Assembly (NCBI GenBank): GCA_947624815.1
Contig: CANQME010000029.1
Coordinates: 1-33,167, forward strand
Reading direction: 5' to 3'
Length of the DNA stretch: 33,167 nucleotides
Origin: an uncultured Lachnospiraceae bacterium
Lineage (GTDB): Bacteria > Bacillota > Clostridia > Lachnospirales > Lachnospiraceae
The translations under genes were made by a program, and so were the position numbers. This document shows positions 5,868-14,283 of the stretch, one piece after another. The notes under the pieces are model-generated. The model was not told where the DNA came from. It saw nothing but the letters and a program-made list of their open reading frames with translations, and made no database searches. Position 1 is the stretch's first letter, and every line of letters starts with the position of its first letter.

Positions 5868-7532
5868 TTGAAACGTACAGTCATACCGGTTATCGTTGTG
5901 ATCGTTCTGCTGCTTCTGATCGTCGGCGGAGTTGCGGCTGCCAGATATATCGAGCGCTATATCCCGACCAGGGAGCAGGCGGACGTGGAAGAGGTCCTTG
6001 GCGTGTCAGGAGAAGACACCGCTTTTTACTATAATGACGAACGCTTAAGCGGCGTTTCCGTGATCGCGCGGGACGGCCAGGCGTACCTGCCCATTGAATG
6101 GGTGAATGAGAACCTGAATGAGAAGTTTTACTGGGACGGCGAGGAGAAGATGCTGGTCTATACGCTGCCGGATTCGGTCGTTTACGCGGACAAGCGGACG
6201 ACGGGAAGCAGCGGACAGCCGCTTCTTCTGGCGGAGGACGACGGGATCTGGCTTTCGGCGGGGCTCGTCGCCAGCTATACGGATATCCGTACCGAGCTGT
6301 TCACTTCGCCGGTGAACCGGTTCTTCCTGTATGATCAGTGGGAACCGCTGACGGTGGGGACCGCCTCGAAGGAAGCGCCGGTGCGCGTCAGGGGCGGCAT
6401 TAAGAGCCCGGTTCTGACCACGGTGGCGGACGGCGGGGAGTTTACCGTCCTGGAGACCGGTGAGGAATGGTCCCTGGTGAGAACGGAGGACGGATACATA
6501 GGCTGGATCCAGCATAAGTTTATACAGGGTACGTCCCAAAGCGAGCAGGTCAGTACCTTCACGGAGCCGGAGTACACCAGCATATCCCTGGGGGAGCCGG
6601 TCTGCCTGGCCTGGCATCAGACGCTTAAGGAAGAGGACAACAAAGAGATGGAGCGGCTGATCGCGCGCACGCAGGGGGCGGTCAATGTAGTCGCGCCCAC
6701 CTGGCTGATGCTGACGGACAACAACGGCAGCTTCGAATCCTTTGCCAGTCAGGAATACGTCGATAAGGCCCACGCCCTGGGCCTCCAGGTATGGGCGGTT
6801 CTCGATAACTTCAACAAAGGGGAGAATGTGAATTCTGCCGTGCTGTTTTCCAGAACGTCCGTGCGGCGGACGCTGGTGGACGCGCTGATGGAGGAGGCCG
6901 GCCGGTACGGCTTTGACGGCATCAACCTGGATATCGAGAGTATTTCTCCGGAGGCGCAGCCCCATTATGTACAGTTTATCCGGGAGCTGTCCGTGGCCTG
7001 CCGGAAGAACGGCCTGATCCTGTCGGTAGACAATTATGTGCCGTCGGGATATACCAGCGGCTATAACCGGGCGGAGCAGGGCCGCGTGGCAGACTATGTG
7101 ATCATTATGGGCTACGACGAGCATTATGCCGGCGGAGATCCCGGCCCGACGGCGTCGCTGCCGTTTGTGAAGCAGGGGATCGAGGACACACTGGCGGAAG
7201 TGCCTGCGCAGAAGGTGATCAACGCGGTTCCGTTCTATACGAGGCGCTGGGAGGAGACGGCCGGTTCGGTCAGCTCCACGGCGCTGGGACTGGAGGCCGC
7301 CCAGACCTGGGTGGAGGAGAATGACGTTCCTCTGTACTGGCAGGACGAGCTGGGCCAGTATTACGGGGAGCTGGCGACAGAGAACGGCGTGCAGACCATC
7401 TGGATGGAAGACGAACGGTCCCTGGAGCTGAAGATGGGACTGATCAGAGAATATAACCTGGCCGGCGTAGCCGGCTGGAAGCTGGGTCTCGATACGGAAG
7501 AGATCTGGAATATCGTAAATGTGAACAAATAA
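5868..7532 (+). CDS. Membrane-anchored glycoside hydrolase family 18 with SH3 domain
   Basis: 554 residues from TTG, with AGGAGG seven bases upstream. Domains in order: an N-terminal membrane anchor (about 4-27) with no cleavage motif; a region (about 45-125) like the copper-amine-oxidase N-terminal/stalk modules of clostridial wall proteins (YLPIEWV, YWDGEEKMLVY); a bacterial SH3 domain (about 167-220, VRVRGG through YIGWIQHKFI); and a GH18 barrel (about 240-550). The GH18 catalytic motif is DGINLDIE (350-357), with Glu357 as the acid, and it is intact. The closest known group is the spore cortex/wall hydrolases and SleL/YaaH-like N-acetylglucosaminidases, so peptidoglycan is the likely substrate, acting outside the membrane. 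It is followed after 13 bases by a lipoprotein phosphoesterase, forming an operon. Confidence 0.85.
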   Translation: MKRTVIPVIVVIVLLLLIVGGVAAARYIERYIPTREQADVEEVLGVSGEDTAFYYNDERLSGVSVIARDGQAYLPIEWVNENLNEKFYWDGEEKMLVYTLPDSVVYADKRTTGSSGQPLLLAEDDGIWLSAGLVASYTDIRTELFTSPVNRFFLYDQWEPLTVGTASKEAPVRVRGGIKSPVLTTVADGGEFTVLETGEEWSLVRTEDGYIGWIQHKFIQGTSQSEQVSTFTEPEYTSISLGEPVCLAWHQTLKEEDNKEMERLIARTQGAVNVVAPTWLMLTDNNGSFESFASQEYVDKAHALGLQVWAVLDNFNKGENVNSAVLFSRTSVRRTLVDALMEEAGRYGFDGINLDIESISPEAQPHYVQFIRELSVACRKNGLILSVDNYVPSGYTSGYNRAEQGRVADYVIIMGYDEHYAGGDPGPTASLPFVKQGIEDTLAEVPAQKVINAVPFYTRRWEETAGSVSSTALGLEAAQTWVEENDVPLYWQDELGQYYGELATENGVQTIWMEDERSLELKMGLIREYNLAGVAGWKLGLDTEEIWNIVNVNK

Positions 7533-7545
7533 GGGGCATGAACAG

Positions 7546-8985
7546 ATGAGAAAACAAACGATTGCTGTCCTGCTTGCCGCAGCGGTTCTGTTGGGGGGCT
7601 GCTCGGGATATTACGAGACGGGACCGGCGCAGGCGACGGAGGAATCCGCGCAGGCCGCGCCGGGTCAGACCCATGCGCCGGAGATCGGCGATTCCGTCGG
7701 ACCGGGAGGGGGAGTGCCCAGCTCGAAGGACGTCGTGATCGATTCCCTGGAGCTGCCGGATACGCCGGGAACGGCGATCAATCCCGAGATCTTCATCGCG
7801 ACGGATATCCATTATCTGGCCAAGGAGCTGACCGATTTCGGAGAGGCGTTCGACGAGATGTCGGAGAACGGAGACGGCAAGGTGATCCCCTACGTGTGGG
7901 AGATCGTGGATACCCTTCTTGACGTCGTTGTGGAAAGAAAGCCTCAGGCGCTGATCCTGAGCGGGGATCTGTCCCTGAACGGGGAATATCTGAGTCATCA
8001 GGCGCTCGCCAGAAAGCTGGCCCGCGCGGAGAGAGCCGGCGTTAAGGTCGTGGTGATCCCCGGCAATCATGACATCAACAATTCAGGCGCGGCCGCCTAT
8101 CAGGGGGACGACGTGATGCCGGCCAACAGCACGTCTCCCGAGCAGTTTGCGGAGATCTATGCGGATTACGGGTATGACGAGGCGATCAGCCGGGATCCGG
8201 CCTCGCTGAGCTACATCAGCGAGCTTGCGGACGGGACCTGGCTTCTGATGCTGGACAGCTGCCAGTATGAGGAGCGGAACCTGATCGGGGGAATGATCCG
8301 GCCTGAGACCTACGAATGGATGGAACCGTGGCTGGAGCAGGCGTGGAACGAGGAGCGCCATGTGATCGCGGTGGCGCATCACAATCTGCTGGATGAGAGC
8401 CGTATTTATGAAAGCGACTGTACCATCGAGCATGCGGAAGAGCTGGAGGAGATGCTGGACAGCTGGGGCGTGACCCTGTTTTTAAGCGGGCATCTTCATG
8501 TGCAGCATTTCCGTTCCTCTCAGTCGTATGATATCGACGAGATCGTCACCAGCAGCCTTGCCATGGCGCCGTGTCAGTTCGGCGTCCTCAAGTATTTCAG
8601 CCCGCACACCTATGATTACCATACGGAGCAGCTGGACGTGAAGGCGTGGGCGGAGCGTCACGATAACCCGGATGTGAATCTGGACGATTTCGATAATTAC
8701 GCAAGGGAGTATCTGCAGTCCGTATTCTACAGACAGGCGCTAAGCGCGGTGCAGGATAAGAACCTGGCGGAAGAAGACAAGGACGCGATGGCGGATTTCT
8801 ACGCCCTTCTGAGGACCTACGCCGTAGCCGGGAAGGCCGTGGATGTCCGGGAGGAGGCCATGGATTCCTGGGGGTACGTCGTGTGGTCGGAGTACAGCAG
8901 GACAGACCTGATGGCCATGTATCTGAACGAGATCCTGGAGGACGCGGTCTGCGATTACAATGTGTTCCGCCGCGACGACGAATAG
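7546..8985 (+). CDS. Metallophosphoesterase lipoprotein (calcineurin-like)
   Basis: 479 residues. The signal peptide MRKQTIAVLLAAAVLLGGC ends in a lipobox with Cys19, so the protein is lipid-anchored on the outer face of the membrane. A Thr/Pro/Gly-rich spacer (about 24-70) precedes the catalytic domain. All dimetal phosphoesterase motifs are present in order: ATDIHYL (D-x-H), LSGDLSLNGE (GD), PGNHDIN (GNHD, about 172-175), VAHHNLL (His) and SGHLHVQH (GHxH). A helical C-terminal domain follows (about 370-479). The substrate is unknown; teichoic-acid or nucleotide phosphodiesters are possible but unproven. The gene is 13 bases after the GH18 gene and ends 17 bases before the convergent cwlD stop. 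Confidence 0.9.
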   Translation: MRKQTIAVLLAAAVLLGGCSGYYETGPAQATEESAQAAPGQTHAPEIGDSVGPGGGVPSSKDVVIDSLELPDTPGTAINPEIFIATDIHYLAKELTDFGEAFDEMSENGDGKVIPYVWEIVDTLLDVVVERKPQALILSGDLSLNGEYLSHQALARKLARAERAGVKVVVIPGNHDINNSGAAAYQGDDVMPANSTSPEQFAEIYADYGYDEAISRDPASLSYISELADGTWLLMLDSCQYEERNLIGGMIRPETYEWMEPWLEQAWNEERHVIAVAHHNLLDESRIYESDCTIEHAEELEEMLDSWGVTLFLSGHLHVQHFRSSQSYDIDEIVTSSLAMAPCQFGVLKYFSPHTYDYHTEQLDVKAWAERHDNPDVNLDDFDNYAREYLQSVFYRQALSAVQDKNLAEEDKDAMADFYALLRTYAVAGKAVDVREEAMDSWGYVVWSEYSRTDLMAMYLNEILEDAVCDYNVFRRDDE

Positions 8986-9002
8986 ACGGCCCGCCGGGTA
9001 CG

Positions 9003-9710
9003 TCACCTCGTGTTCAGATATTCCAGGATCCCCATATGGATGGTCCAGGCCACCCGGTCCTGGTATTCCTCCGTGTTCAGCAGAGCCGCCTCGGAACGGT
9101 TGCTCAGAAAGCCGCACTCCACGATGACGATGGGGCTTTTGACGTGCAGCAGCAGATAGTAGCTGTCGTTGGCCCTGGCGGTGCGGGTGTTGGCGTCGCC
9201 CAGGACATAGTCGAAGCGTTTCTGCAGAATTTCGGCCAGACGTCTGCCGTGTTCGGAGGTCTTATAATAGAATACCTGCGCGCCCTTTACGGATTCCTCG
9301 TGGTAGCTGTTCTGATGAATGCTGACCACCAGATCGGGGGAGGCGTCGTTGATCAGCCGGCAGCGGTTGCGCATGTCGGCTGATTTTTTGTTGGAATCAG
9401 ACTCGCTGCAGAGAGCCGTATCGCCGTCGCGGGTCATGACGACCTCGACATCGGAAGCCTCCAGATACCGCCGCACACGGCGGGCGATCTGAAGATTGAT
9501 CTCCTTCTCAAGGCTCCCGTCCACGGCGATCTTGCCCGGATCGAAGCCTCCGTGGCCGCTGTCGAGGACGACGACCGGCTTTTCCTTTGGCGGGGCGGCT
9601 TCCGCCGCCGTGGCGGATACGAGGACGGCCGCCTGCCGGGACAGATGAAAGACGAGAACGAACATCAGAAACGCCATAAGCGATTCTGCGGGGAATCGAT
9701 ATCTTTTCAA
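9003..9710 (-). CDS. cwlD: N-acetylmuramoyl-L-alanine amidase CwlD-type
   Basis: 235 residues from a TTG (complement at 9708-9710) with GGAG upstream. An N-terminal hydrophobic segment (about 11-35) acts as signal or anchor. The Amidase_3 domain starts at PVVVLDSGHGGFDPG. Zinc ligands are His53, the Glu in GSLEKEINL and the His in VSIHQNSYH; the catalytic Glu is in VECGFLSN. Length, the LCSESDSNKKSADMRNR-like block and the absence of cell-wall-binding repeats point to CwlD, which removes the stem peptide so that muramic-delta-lactam can form in the spore cortex. This fits a spore-former. It is an isolated minus-strand gene, divergent from the Sua5 gene. Confidence 0.86.
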   Translation of the reverse strand: MKRYRFPAESLMAFLMFVLVFHLSRQAAVLVSATAAEAAPPKEKPVVVLDSGHGGFDPGKIAVDGSLEKEINLQIARRVRRYLEASDVEVVMTRDGDTALCSESDSNKKSADMRNRCRLINDASPDLVVSIHQNSYHEESVKGAQVFYYKTSEHGRRLAEILQKRFDYVLGDANTRTARANDSYYLLLHVKSPIVIVECGFLSNRSEAALLNTEEYQDRVAWTIHMGILEYLNTR

Positions 9711-9783
9711 AGGGAACTCCGGATCAACGGACGTTTTCTCTATTTATAGTGAAGGAACCGGGGAAAAAGAACCGGTTTTTGGC

Positions 9784-9812
9784 TTTACATGAAACCGGGA
9801 AAGAAGTATACT
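9784..9812 (+). promoter_or_regulatory. Sigma-A promoter of Sua5 gene
   Basis: TTTACA (9784-9789), 17 bases, TATACT (9807-9812). It lies inside the longer open frame that starts at 9749, so the coding start must be the ATG at 9866. Confidence 0.72.
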
Positions 9813-9865
9813 GTCCACATAGGCAGCGGGTATTGCGGCATTACGGGAAAGAGATCGGAAGACAT

Positions 9866-10993
9866 ATGGATACGAAGGTAGTAGTAATCGACAGAACCAG
9901 AACAGGAATCGCGGCCGGACCGGATGAAGGAACGGACCCAGGGACTTCGGGGCTCGACGCCCTTCTCGCCGAAGCGGCGCAGATCCTGCGCAGCGGCGGG
10001 CTGGTGGCGTTCCCCACGGAGACGGTGTACGGCCTGGGTGCCAACGGCCTGGACGATGCGGCGGCCAGGAAGATCTATGCGGCCAAGGGCCGTCCGTCGG
10101 ATAATCCGCTGATCCTCCATATTTCAGCCGTCCGGGAGCTGGCGCCGCTTGTGCGCAGGGTGCCGGAGACGGCCCGGAGACTGATGGACGCGTTCTGGCC
10201 GGGGCCGCTGACGATGATATTCGAGAAGAGCGGGATCGTGCCCTACGGAACCACCGGCGGACTGGACACGGTGGCGGTGCGGATGCCGTCCGATCCGGTG
10301 GCCAGCCGGCTGATCGCCCTGGCCGGGGTGCCGGTGGCGGCGCCCAGCGCCAATCTGTCCGGGAGGCCGAGCCCGACGACGGCGCAGCATGTGATCGGGG
10401 ATATGAGCGGACGGATCGATATGATCCTGGACGGCGGTCCGGTGGGGATCGGCGTGGAATCCACGATCGTGGACGTGACCGGTCCGGTGCCGGTGCTTTT
10501 GCGCCCGGGAGCCGTCACCATGGAGATGCTGCGGGATGTGGTCGGCGAGGTGGCCGTCGACCCGGCGATCGCAGGACCGGTGGCGGCCGGCGTGAAGCCG
10601 AAGGCTCCCGGTATGAAATACCGGCACTACGCGCCGAAGGCGGAGCTGGTGCTGGTGGAGGAAGACGGCCGCAGGGCCGGTGAAGGCGGCTGCGGCGATG
10701 CCGCCGTCGACACGATCAACCGTCTGGTCCGGGAACGGATGGCCGAGGGCCGGACAGTCGGGATCCTCTGTACCGACGAGACAAAGGACCGCTATCCGGA
10801 GGGCGTCGTCCGCAGCGTCGGGCTGCGGGCCAGTCAGGAGTCCGTCGCCCGCAGTCTGTTCGCCGTGCTGCGGGAATTCGACGATCTCGGCGTGGACTGT
10901 ATTTATTCGGAAAGCTTTGCGCGCGACCATCTGGGACAGGCGATCATGAACCGTCTGACGAAGGCCGCGGGTTACCGGATCCTGCACTGCTGA
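9866..10993 (+). CDS. L-threonylcarbamoyladenylate synthase (Sua5 type)
   Basis: 375 residues from the ATG at 9866, preceded by GGAAG. An N-terminal YrdC domain contains GGLVAFPTETVYGLGANG, then the KGRPSDNPLI and VAAPSANLSGRPSPT blocks, VGIGVESTIVD, and LLRPGAVTMEML. The linker PKAPGMKYRHYAPKAEL leads to the Sua5 C-terminal domain (about 240-375), so this is the two-domain Sua5 form rather than short TsaC. It makes threonylcarbamoyl-AMP from Thr, bicarbonate and ATP for t6A37 in ANN-decoding tRNAs. The frame is open 39 codons further upstream, but a good promoter lies in that part. It is followed by the dCMP deaminase gene, with a GC-rich CCGCGG palindrome pair in the gap. Confidence 0.93.
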   Translation: MDTKVVVIDRTRTGIAAGPDEGTDPGTSGLDALLAEAAQILRSGGLVAFPTETVYGLGANGLDDAAARKIYAAKGRPSDNPLILHISAVRELAPLVRRVPETARRLMDAFWPGPLTMIFEKSGIVPYGTTGGLDTVAVRMPSDPVASRLIALAGVPVAAPSANLSGRPSPTTAQHVIGDMSGRIDMILDGGPVGIGVESTIVDVTGPVPVLLRPGAVTMEMLRDVVGEVAVDPAIAGPVAAGVKPKAPGMKYRHYAPKAELVLVEEDGRRAGEGGCGDAAVDTINRLVRERMAEGRTVGILCTDETKDRYPEGVVRSVGLRASQESVARSLFAVLREFDDLGVDCIYSESFARDHLGQAIMNRLTKAAGYRILHC

Positions 10994-11070
10994 AGCCGCA
11001 GGACAGGACCGCGGATATGGCCGCGGCGCGTGCAGACGATACCAGAAAGAAAATGAGGAGGGAGAGCAAC

Positions 11071-11571
11071 ATGAACGAGAGCAGAAAGCGGACGGATTAC
11101 ATTTCGTGGGACGAGTATTTCATGGGGGTGGCGGAGCTGTCCGGCATGCGCTCCAAGGATCCGAACACACAGGTGGGCTGCTGCATCGTCAGCGCCGACA
11201 ACAAGATCCTGTCCATGGGCTACAACGGTCTGCCCATCGGCTGTTCGGACGATGAATTTCCGTGGAACCGGGAAAACGCGGACGACGATCCCTATAATGC
11301 CAAGTACGTATACGTGGCTCACAGCGAACTGAACGCGATCCTGAATTACAGGGGCGGAAGCCTGGAGGGCAGCAAGCTGTATGTGACGCTGTTCCCCTGT
11401 AATGAGTGCGCCAAGGCCATTATCCAGGCAGGCATCAAGACCGTTATCTATGCGGACGACAAATACGCGGACAGTCCGGGAACCCGCGCTTCCAAGAGGA
11501 TGTTCGACGCGGCCGGGGTGGATTACCGCGCGTACGGAGCCACGGGGCGCGTGATGAAGATCCGGGTGTAA
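11071..11571 (+). CDS. dCMP deaminase (ComEB-like)
   Basis: 166 residues; the ATG at 11071 has GAGGAGGGAG upstream. It is a zinc deaminase of the dCMP/ComEB type: WDEYFMGVAELS at the N-terminus, SKDPNTQVGCCIV, the catalytic HSELNAIL (His and Glu) and PCNECAKAII (two zinc Cys). The reaction is dCMP to dUMP, supplying thymidylate synthesis. The family also includes ComEB, named for its place in the competence locus, but no com genes are near. An in-frame start at 11017 is possible but lies before the ribosome site. Confidence 0.92.
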   Translation: MNESRKRTDYISWDEYFMGVAELSGMRSKDPNTQVGCCIVSADNKILSMGYNGLPIGCSDDEFPWNRENADDDPYNAKYVYVAHSELNAILNYRGGSLEGSKLYVTLFPCNECAKAIIQAGIKTVIYADDKYADSPGTRASKRMFDAAGVDYRAYGATGRVMKIRV

Positions 11572-11631
11572 GAGAATGGAAGCGGAACCGTACAGCCGGC
11601 TTCAAAAAGACAAAAAGAGGTCTTGCGCGAA

Positions 11632-11751
11632 TTGGCAAAATATCATAGAATAGATCTGACTGCGGATTCGGAAAATCTTTCCTGCAGCGAGGCTTTGCGA
11701 CTGACGGATAAAATGATTGCGCAGTACGGAAGAATAAGAAGAGACATTTGA
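11632..11751 (+). CDS. Spo0E-like aspartyl-phosphate phosphatase microprotein (tentative)
   Basis: A very short gene with stop TGA at 11749-11751. From a TTG at 11632 it encodes 39 residues beginning MAKYHRIDLT. The core LSCSEALRLTDKMIAQY matches the Spo0E signature (Leu-Ser-x-Ser/Glu, then Leu-Asp-x-x-Ile-x-x-Tyr). Spo0E proteins dephosphorylate Spo0A~P and delay sporulation. The frame also includes VLRELAKYH just upstream, which looks like the first helix of the family, so the true start may be the TTG at 11623. AAAGAGG at 11614-11620 spaces best with 11632. An ATG at 11576 in another frame could reach it only by a -1 shift at the A-rich stretch 11604-11616. The family call is inferred from a short motif. 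Confidence 0.5.
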   Translation: MAKYHRIDLTADSENLSCSEALRLTDKMIAQYGRIRRDI

Positions 11752-11775
11752 GAAAGAATAAAGAGGTGAGGAACT

Positions 11776-11886
11776 GTGTTTGATTTCAATAATAAGAAGA
11801 CGAAGAAGATCGTATCTTCGATCATCGTGATTCTGCTGGTTCTGGCCATGGTCGCGCCTATGGTGCTGAGCTCGATAAATTTCTGA
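11776..11886 (+). CDS. 36-residue single-pass membrane microprotein
   Basis: GTG start with AGAGGTGAGG a few bases upstream. The product begins with a polar, lysine-rich stretch (FDFNNKKTKKIVSS), followed by one strong hydrophobic helix (IIVILLVLAMVAPMVLSSI) and a Asn-Phe end. The charge pattern predicts the N-terminus inside. I do not recognise a named family. It sits between the Spo0E-like gene and the VanW gene in the same direction with short gaps, so it is probably co-transcribed with them. The good ribosome site, full-length TM helix and correct spacing are the reasons to call it real. Confidence 0.6.
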   Translation: MFDFNNKKTKKIVSSIIVILLVLAMVAPMVLSSINF

Positions 11887-11940
11887 TCGCGACGGGGCAC
11901 ATGGGAAGGACAGACCGGCCGGCAGCGTTAGGAGCGGGCT

Positions 11941-13557
11941 ATGAGGAATGTCTGGAAATGTGCCGGATCTGCCGCAGTGCTCTGCGGTCTGATCCTGATG
12001 GCGTCGCCGGAGGGCAGGGCTGCGGTCCCCGGGGGACTGTCCGTGGGGGGACAGGATATCAGCGGCCTTAAGACGGAAGAAGCGGAGCAGAGGATCCGGG
12101 AGTATGTGGCCTCTATGGCGGCCCAGAAGGTGATCATCGACGTGGCCGGGAATCCGGTGGAGACGGACGCGGCGGCGCTGGGGCTTTACTGGGCGAACGA
12201 CCGGGCGGTAGCGGAGACCGTGCAGGAATACGAGACCGGCAACCTGATCGAGCGCTATCTGAAGCAGAAGGATCTGGAGATGTCGCCGGTGGATGTGGAG
12301 CTTGAGCTTAAGGTCCCGTCCGGGAAAGCGGTCGAATATGCAGAGTCGGCCTGCGCCGGTTTCGCCGTGGAAGCGGTGGACGCCGTCATTACCCGGGAGA
12401 ACGGAAGCTTTGTCGTGACGCCGTCCCGGGACGGAACGGCGGTGGACGCGGAAGCGACCGGCGAAGCGCTCTGCCGGGCGGTGGAAGAGGCCGCGAAGAC
12501 CGGCCTTAAGGAGCCGGTCACGGTTGCGGCCGTGATGAAGACGGTCCCGCCGGTCCGGACGACCGGGATGCTGTCGGCGATCGGCGACGTTCTGGGAACG
12601 TATTCGACGGATTTCTCCGGAAGCAGTCAGAGCCGGGCAGAGAACCTGCGCGTGGGCGCCGGCAAGATCAACGGCTTCGTGCTGATGCCGGGAGAGACCC
12701 TGTCGGGTTACGCGTGCATGCAGCCCTTTACGAAGGCCAACGGCTACGCCACCGCGGCAGCCTATGAGAACGGCCAGGTGGTGGACAGCGTGGGCGGCGG
12801 CGTGTGCCAGATCGCGACCACGTTATACAACGCGGCTTTACTGGCGGAGCTGGAGATCACCGAACGGCAGGGCCATTCCATGATCGTCACCTACGTGCCT
12901 CCGTCGAGAGACGCGGCGATCGCAGGGACGTATAAGGACATTAAGATCACGAATCCGTATGATACGCCGGTGTATGTGGAGGCGCAAACGTCCGGACGGA
13001 CGCTGACGTTTACCATTTACGGTCACGAGACCAGGCCGGCGAACCGTACGGTTGAATATATATCCGAGACGCTTGGGACGACGGCCCCTCCGGCGGCGGT
13101 CAGCCAGTACGACGGATCCCTGGCGCCGGGCGAGAGGGTGAAGGTGCAGGCCTCCCATACGGGGCGGAAGTCCCGCCTGTGGAAGTGCGTCCGTGTCGAC
13201 GGCGCGGAGGTGGAGCGGACGCTTTTGCATACCGATACGTACGCCCCGTCGCCTGCGGTCTACCGGGTGGGCCCGGAAGCCGCGCCTGCGTCCGGGAACG
13301 TACCGGAGGAGACAGAGACGGCGGAATATGCGGCGGAGCCGGAAGAAACCGATGCGCCGGAGAAGTCTGGAACGCCGGAGCAAACGGCGGAACCGGAGAA
13401 GGCGGAGACGCCGGAACGTGCAGATGTGCCGGAGAAGGCCGGAACGCCGGAGCAAACGGCGGAGCCGGAGAAGGCGGAGACGCCGGAACGTGCAGATGCG
13501 CCGGAAAAGGCTGAGATGCCGGCCGGCACAGCCGGGCGGGAAAAGACAGGAACGTAG
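11941..13557 (+). CDS. VanW family protein with Pro/Glu repeat tail
   Basis: 538 residues; TTAGGAG precedes the ATG. Domains: a signal sequence or anchor (about 5-28); a region with PG_binding_4-like repeats (about 30-215), including GGQDISGLKTEEAEQRI; the VanW domain (about 225-365) with GEFLSGY-like motif MPGETLSGY, VVDSVGGGVCQIATTLYNAAL, and DIKITNPYDTPVYVEA; then a G5-like stretch (about 375-435). Such proteins (YoaR type) are exported and thought to act at the cell wall; VanW itself occurs in some vancomycin-resistance loci, but nothing here suggests resistance. The last hundred or so residues are Pro/Glu/Ala-rich with a 24-residue tandem repeat, likely a wall-spanning or extended tail. 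No sortase motif is visible. Confidence 0.88.
   Translation: MRNVWKCAGSAAVLCGLILMASPEGRAAVPGGLSVGGQDISGLKTEEAEQRIREYVASMAAQKVIIDVAGNPVETDAAALGLYWANDRAVAETVQEYETGNLIERYLKQKDLEMSPVDVELELKVPSGKAVEYAESACAGFAVEAVDAVITRENGSFVVTPSRDGTAVDAEATGEALCRAVEEAAKTGLKEPVTVAAVMKTVPPVRTTGMLSAIGDVLGTYSTDFSGSSQSRAENLRVGAGKINGFVLMPGETLSGYACMQPFTKANGYATAAAYENGQVVDSVGGGVCQIATTLYNAALLAELEITERQGHSMIVTYVPPSRDAAIAGTYKDIKITNPYDTPVYVEAQTSGRTLTFTIYGHETRPANRTVEYISETLGTTAPPAAVSQYDGSLAPGERVKVQASHTGRKSRLWKCVRVDGAEVERTLLHTDTYAPSPAVYRVGPEAAPASGNVPEETETAEYAAEPEETDAPEKSGTPEQTAEPEKAETPERADVPEKAGTPEQTAEPEKAETPERADAPEKAEMPAGTAGREKTGT
13354..13512 (+). repeat. 72-bp tandem repeat in VanW gene
   Basis: Two nearly identical 72-base units (13354-13425 and 13426-13497) and a partial third from 13498. 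Each encodes 24 residues of the pattern PEKxGTPEQTAEPEKAETPE plus RAD and one variable residue. The units stay in frame. Confidence 0.9.
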
Positions 13558-13560
13558 GAT

Positions 13561-14181
13561 ATGAGACGGATCGAGAGAGAAAGCAGGGGAACCATGCGGC
13601 CCGGCCAGGATCTGGTCGTGGCCGGCTATGCGGGGCTTGCCGGCGCCTGCCGGATCGCTGAGGAGCGGCCGGAGGAGCTGTCCCGGTGGTTTCCCGTATC
13701 TTATATAGAGAAGCTTAAGAAGGACGGCCGGGCCTGGTGCGCCGCCGGCGGATACGGCCTCGCCGAAGCGCGTTATGCTTCGGCGGAGACGGCCCCCGCG
13801 GCCTGGTCCGCGAGGGGTGCGTCGGAATGGGAAGAAGCAGGGGAGGGCGGTATTTATACCGCCCTTTGGAATCTGTCCGGGGCTTATATGACGGGGTTTA
13901 CCGTGGATCTGCGGAAGATCCCCGTAACGCAGGCGACCGTTGAGATCTGCGAGAGGTACGGACTGAACCCGTACCGGCTGCTGTCGTACGGCTGCACGGT
14001 GCTGGCGGCGGACAACGGCGGCAGGCTGGCGGAACGTCTGGAGACGGAGGGCGTCGCGGCCGCGGTGATCGGCCGCGTCCGGGAAGGGATCGCCCGGGAG
14101 GTTACATACGGAGATGTGCGCGGGTTCATGGAACGGCCGAGAGCGGATGAGCTCAGCCGGCTGGGGATCCGGGCCGAATGA
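13561..14181 (+). CDS. AIR synthase-related (HypE-like) protein
   Basis: 206 residues; starts three bases after the VanW stop. A second in-frame ATG at 13594 (MRPGQDLVV) has AGGGGA very close upstream. The C-terminal part (about 100-205) resembles the C-terminal ATP-binding domain of PurM/HypE/SelD/ThiL proteins: GGIYTALWNLSGAY, VDLRKIPVTQATVEICERYG, NPYRLLSYGCTVLAA, and AAVIGRV. PGQDLVVAGYAGLAGACRIA is like the start of the second half of HypE-type proteins. The N-terminal metal/ATP domain of full HypE (about 330 residues) is missing, so this is a half-length AIRS-family member and may lack catalysis. No hydrogenase genes are adjacent. The name is a family assignment only. Confidence 0.65.
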   Translation: MRRIERESRGTMRPGQDLVVAGYAGLAGACRIAEERPEELSRWFPVSYIEKLKKDGRAWCAAGGYGLAEARYASAETAPAAWSARGASEWEEAGEGGIYTALWNLSGAYMTGFTVDLRKIPVTQATVEICERYGLNPYRLLSYGCTVLAADNGGRLAERLETEGVAAAVIGRVREGIAREVTYGDVRGFMERPRADELSRLGIRAE

Positions 14182-14283
14182 GCGGGCCAGAGCGGCGGCT
14201 GCTTTGGAACCGGCCGGAGCGCCGGGACGGGGGAACAGCTGCCGGGTAAGATAGAGAAACCAGAAACAGAGGAGGAATCAGTC

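Noticed and set aside
9749-9865. 39-codon extension of the Sua5 gene
   Set aside because: A good promoter (9784-9812) lies inside it and the YrdC domain needs no such extension.
13354-13512. Possible CRISPR-like repeats
   Set aside because: The repeats are adjacent, in frame with VanW, without spacers and without cas genes.
11941-13557. VanW as a sign of vancomycin resistance
   Set aside because: VanW-domain proteins are common in Clostridia, and no vanA/B-type ligase, vanH or vanX is present.
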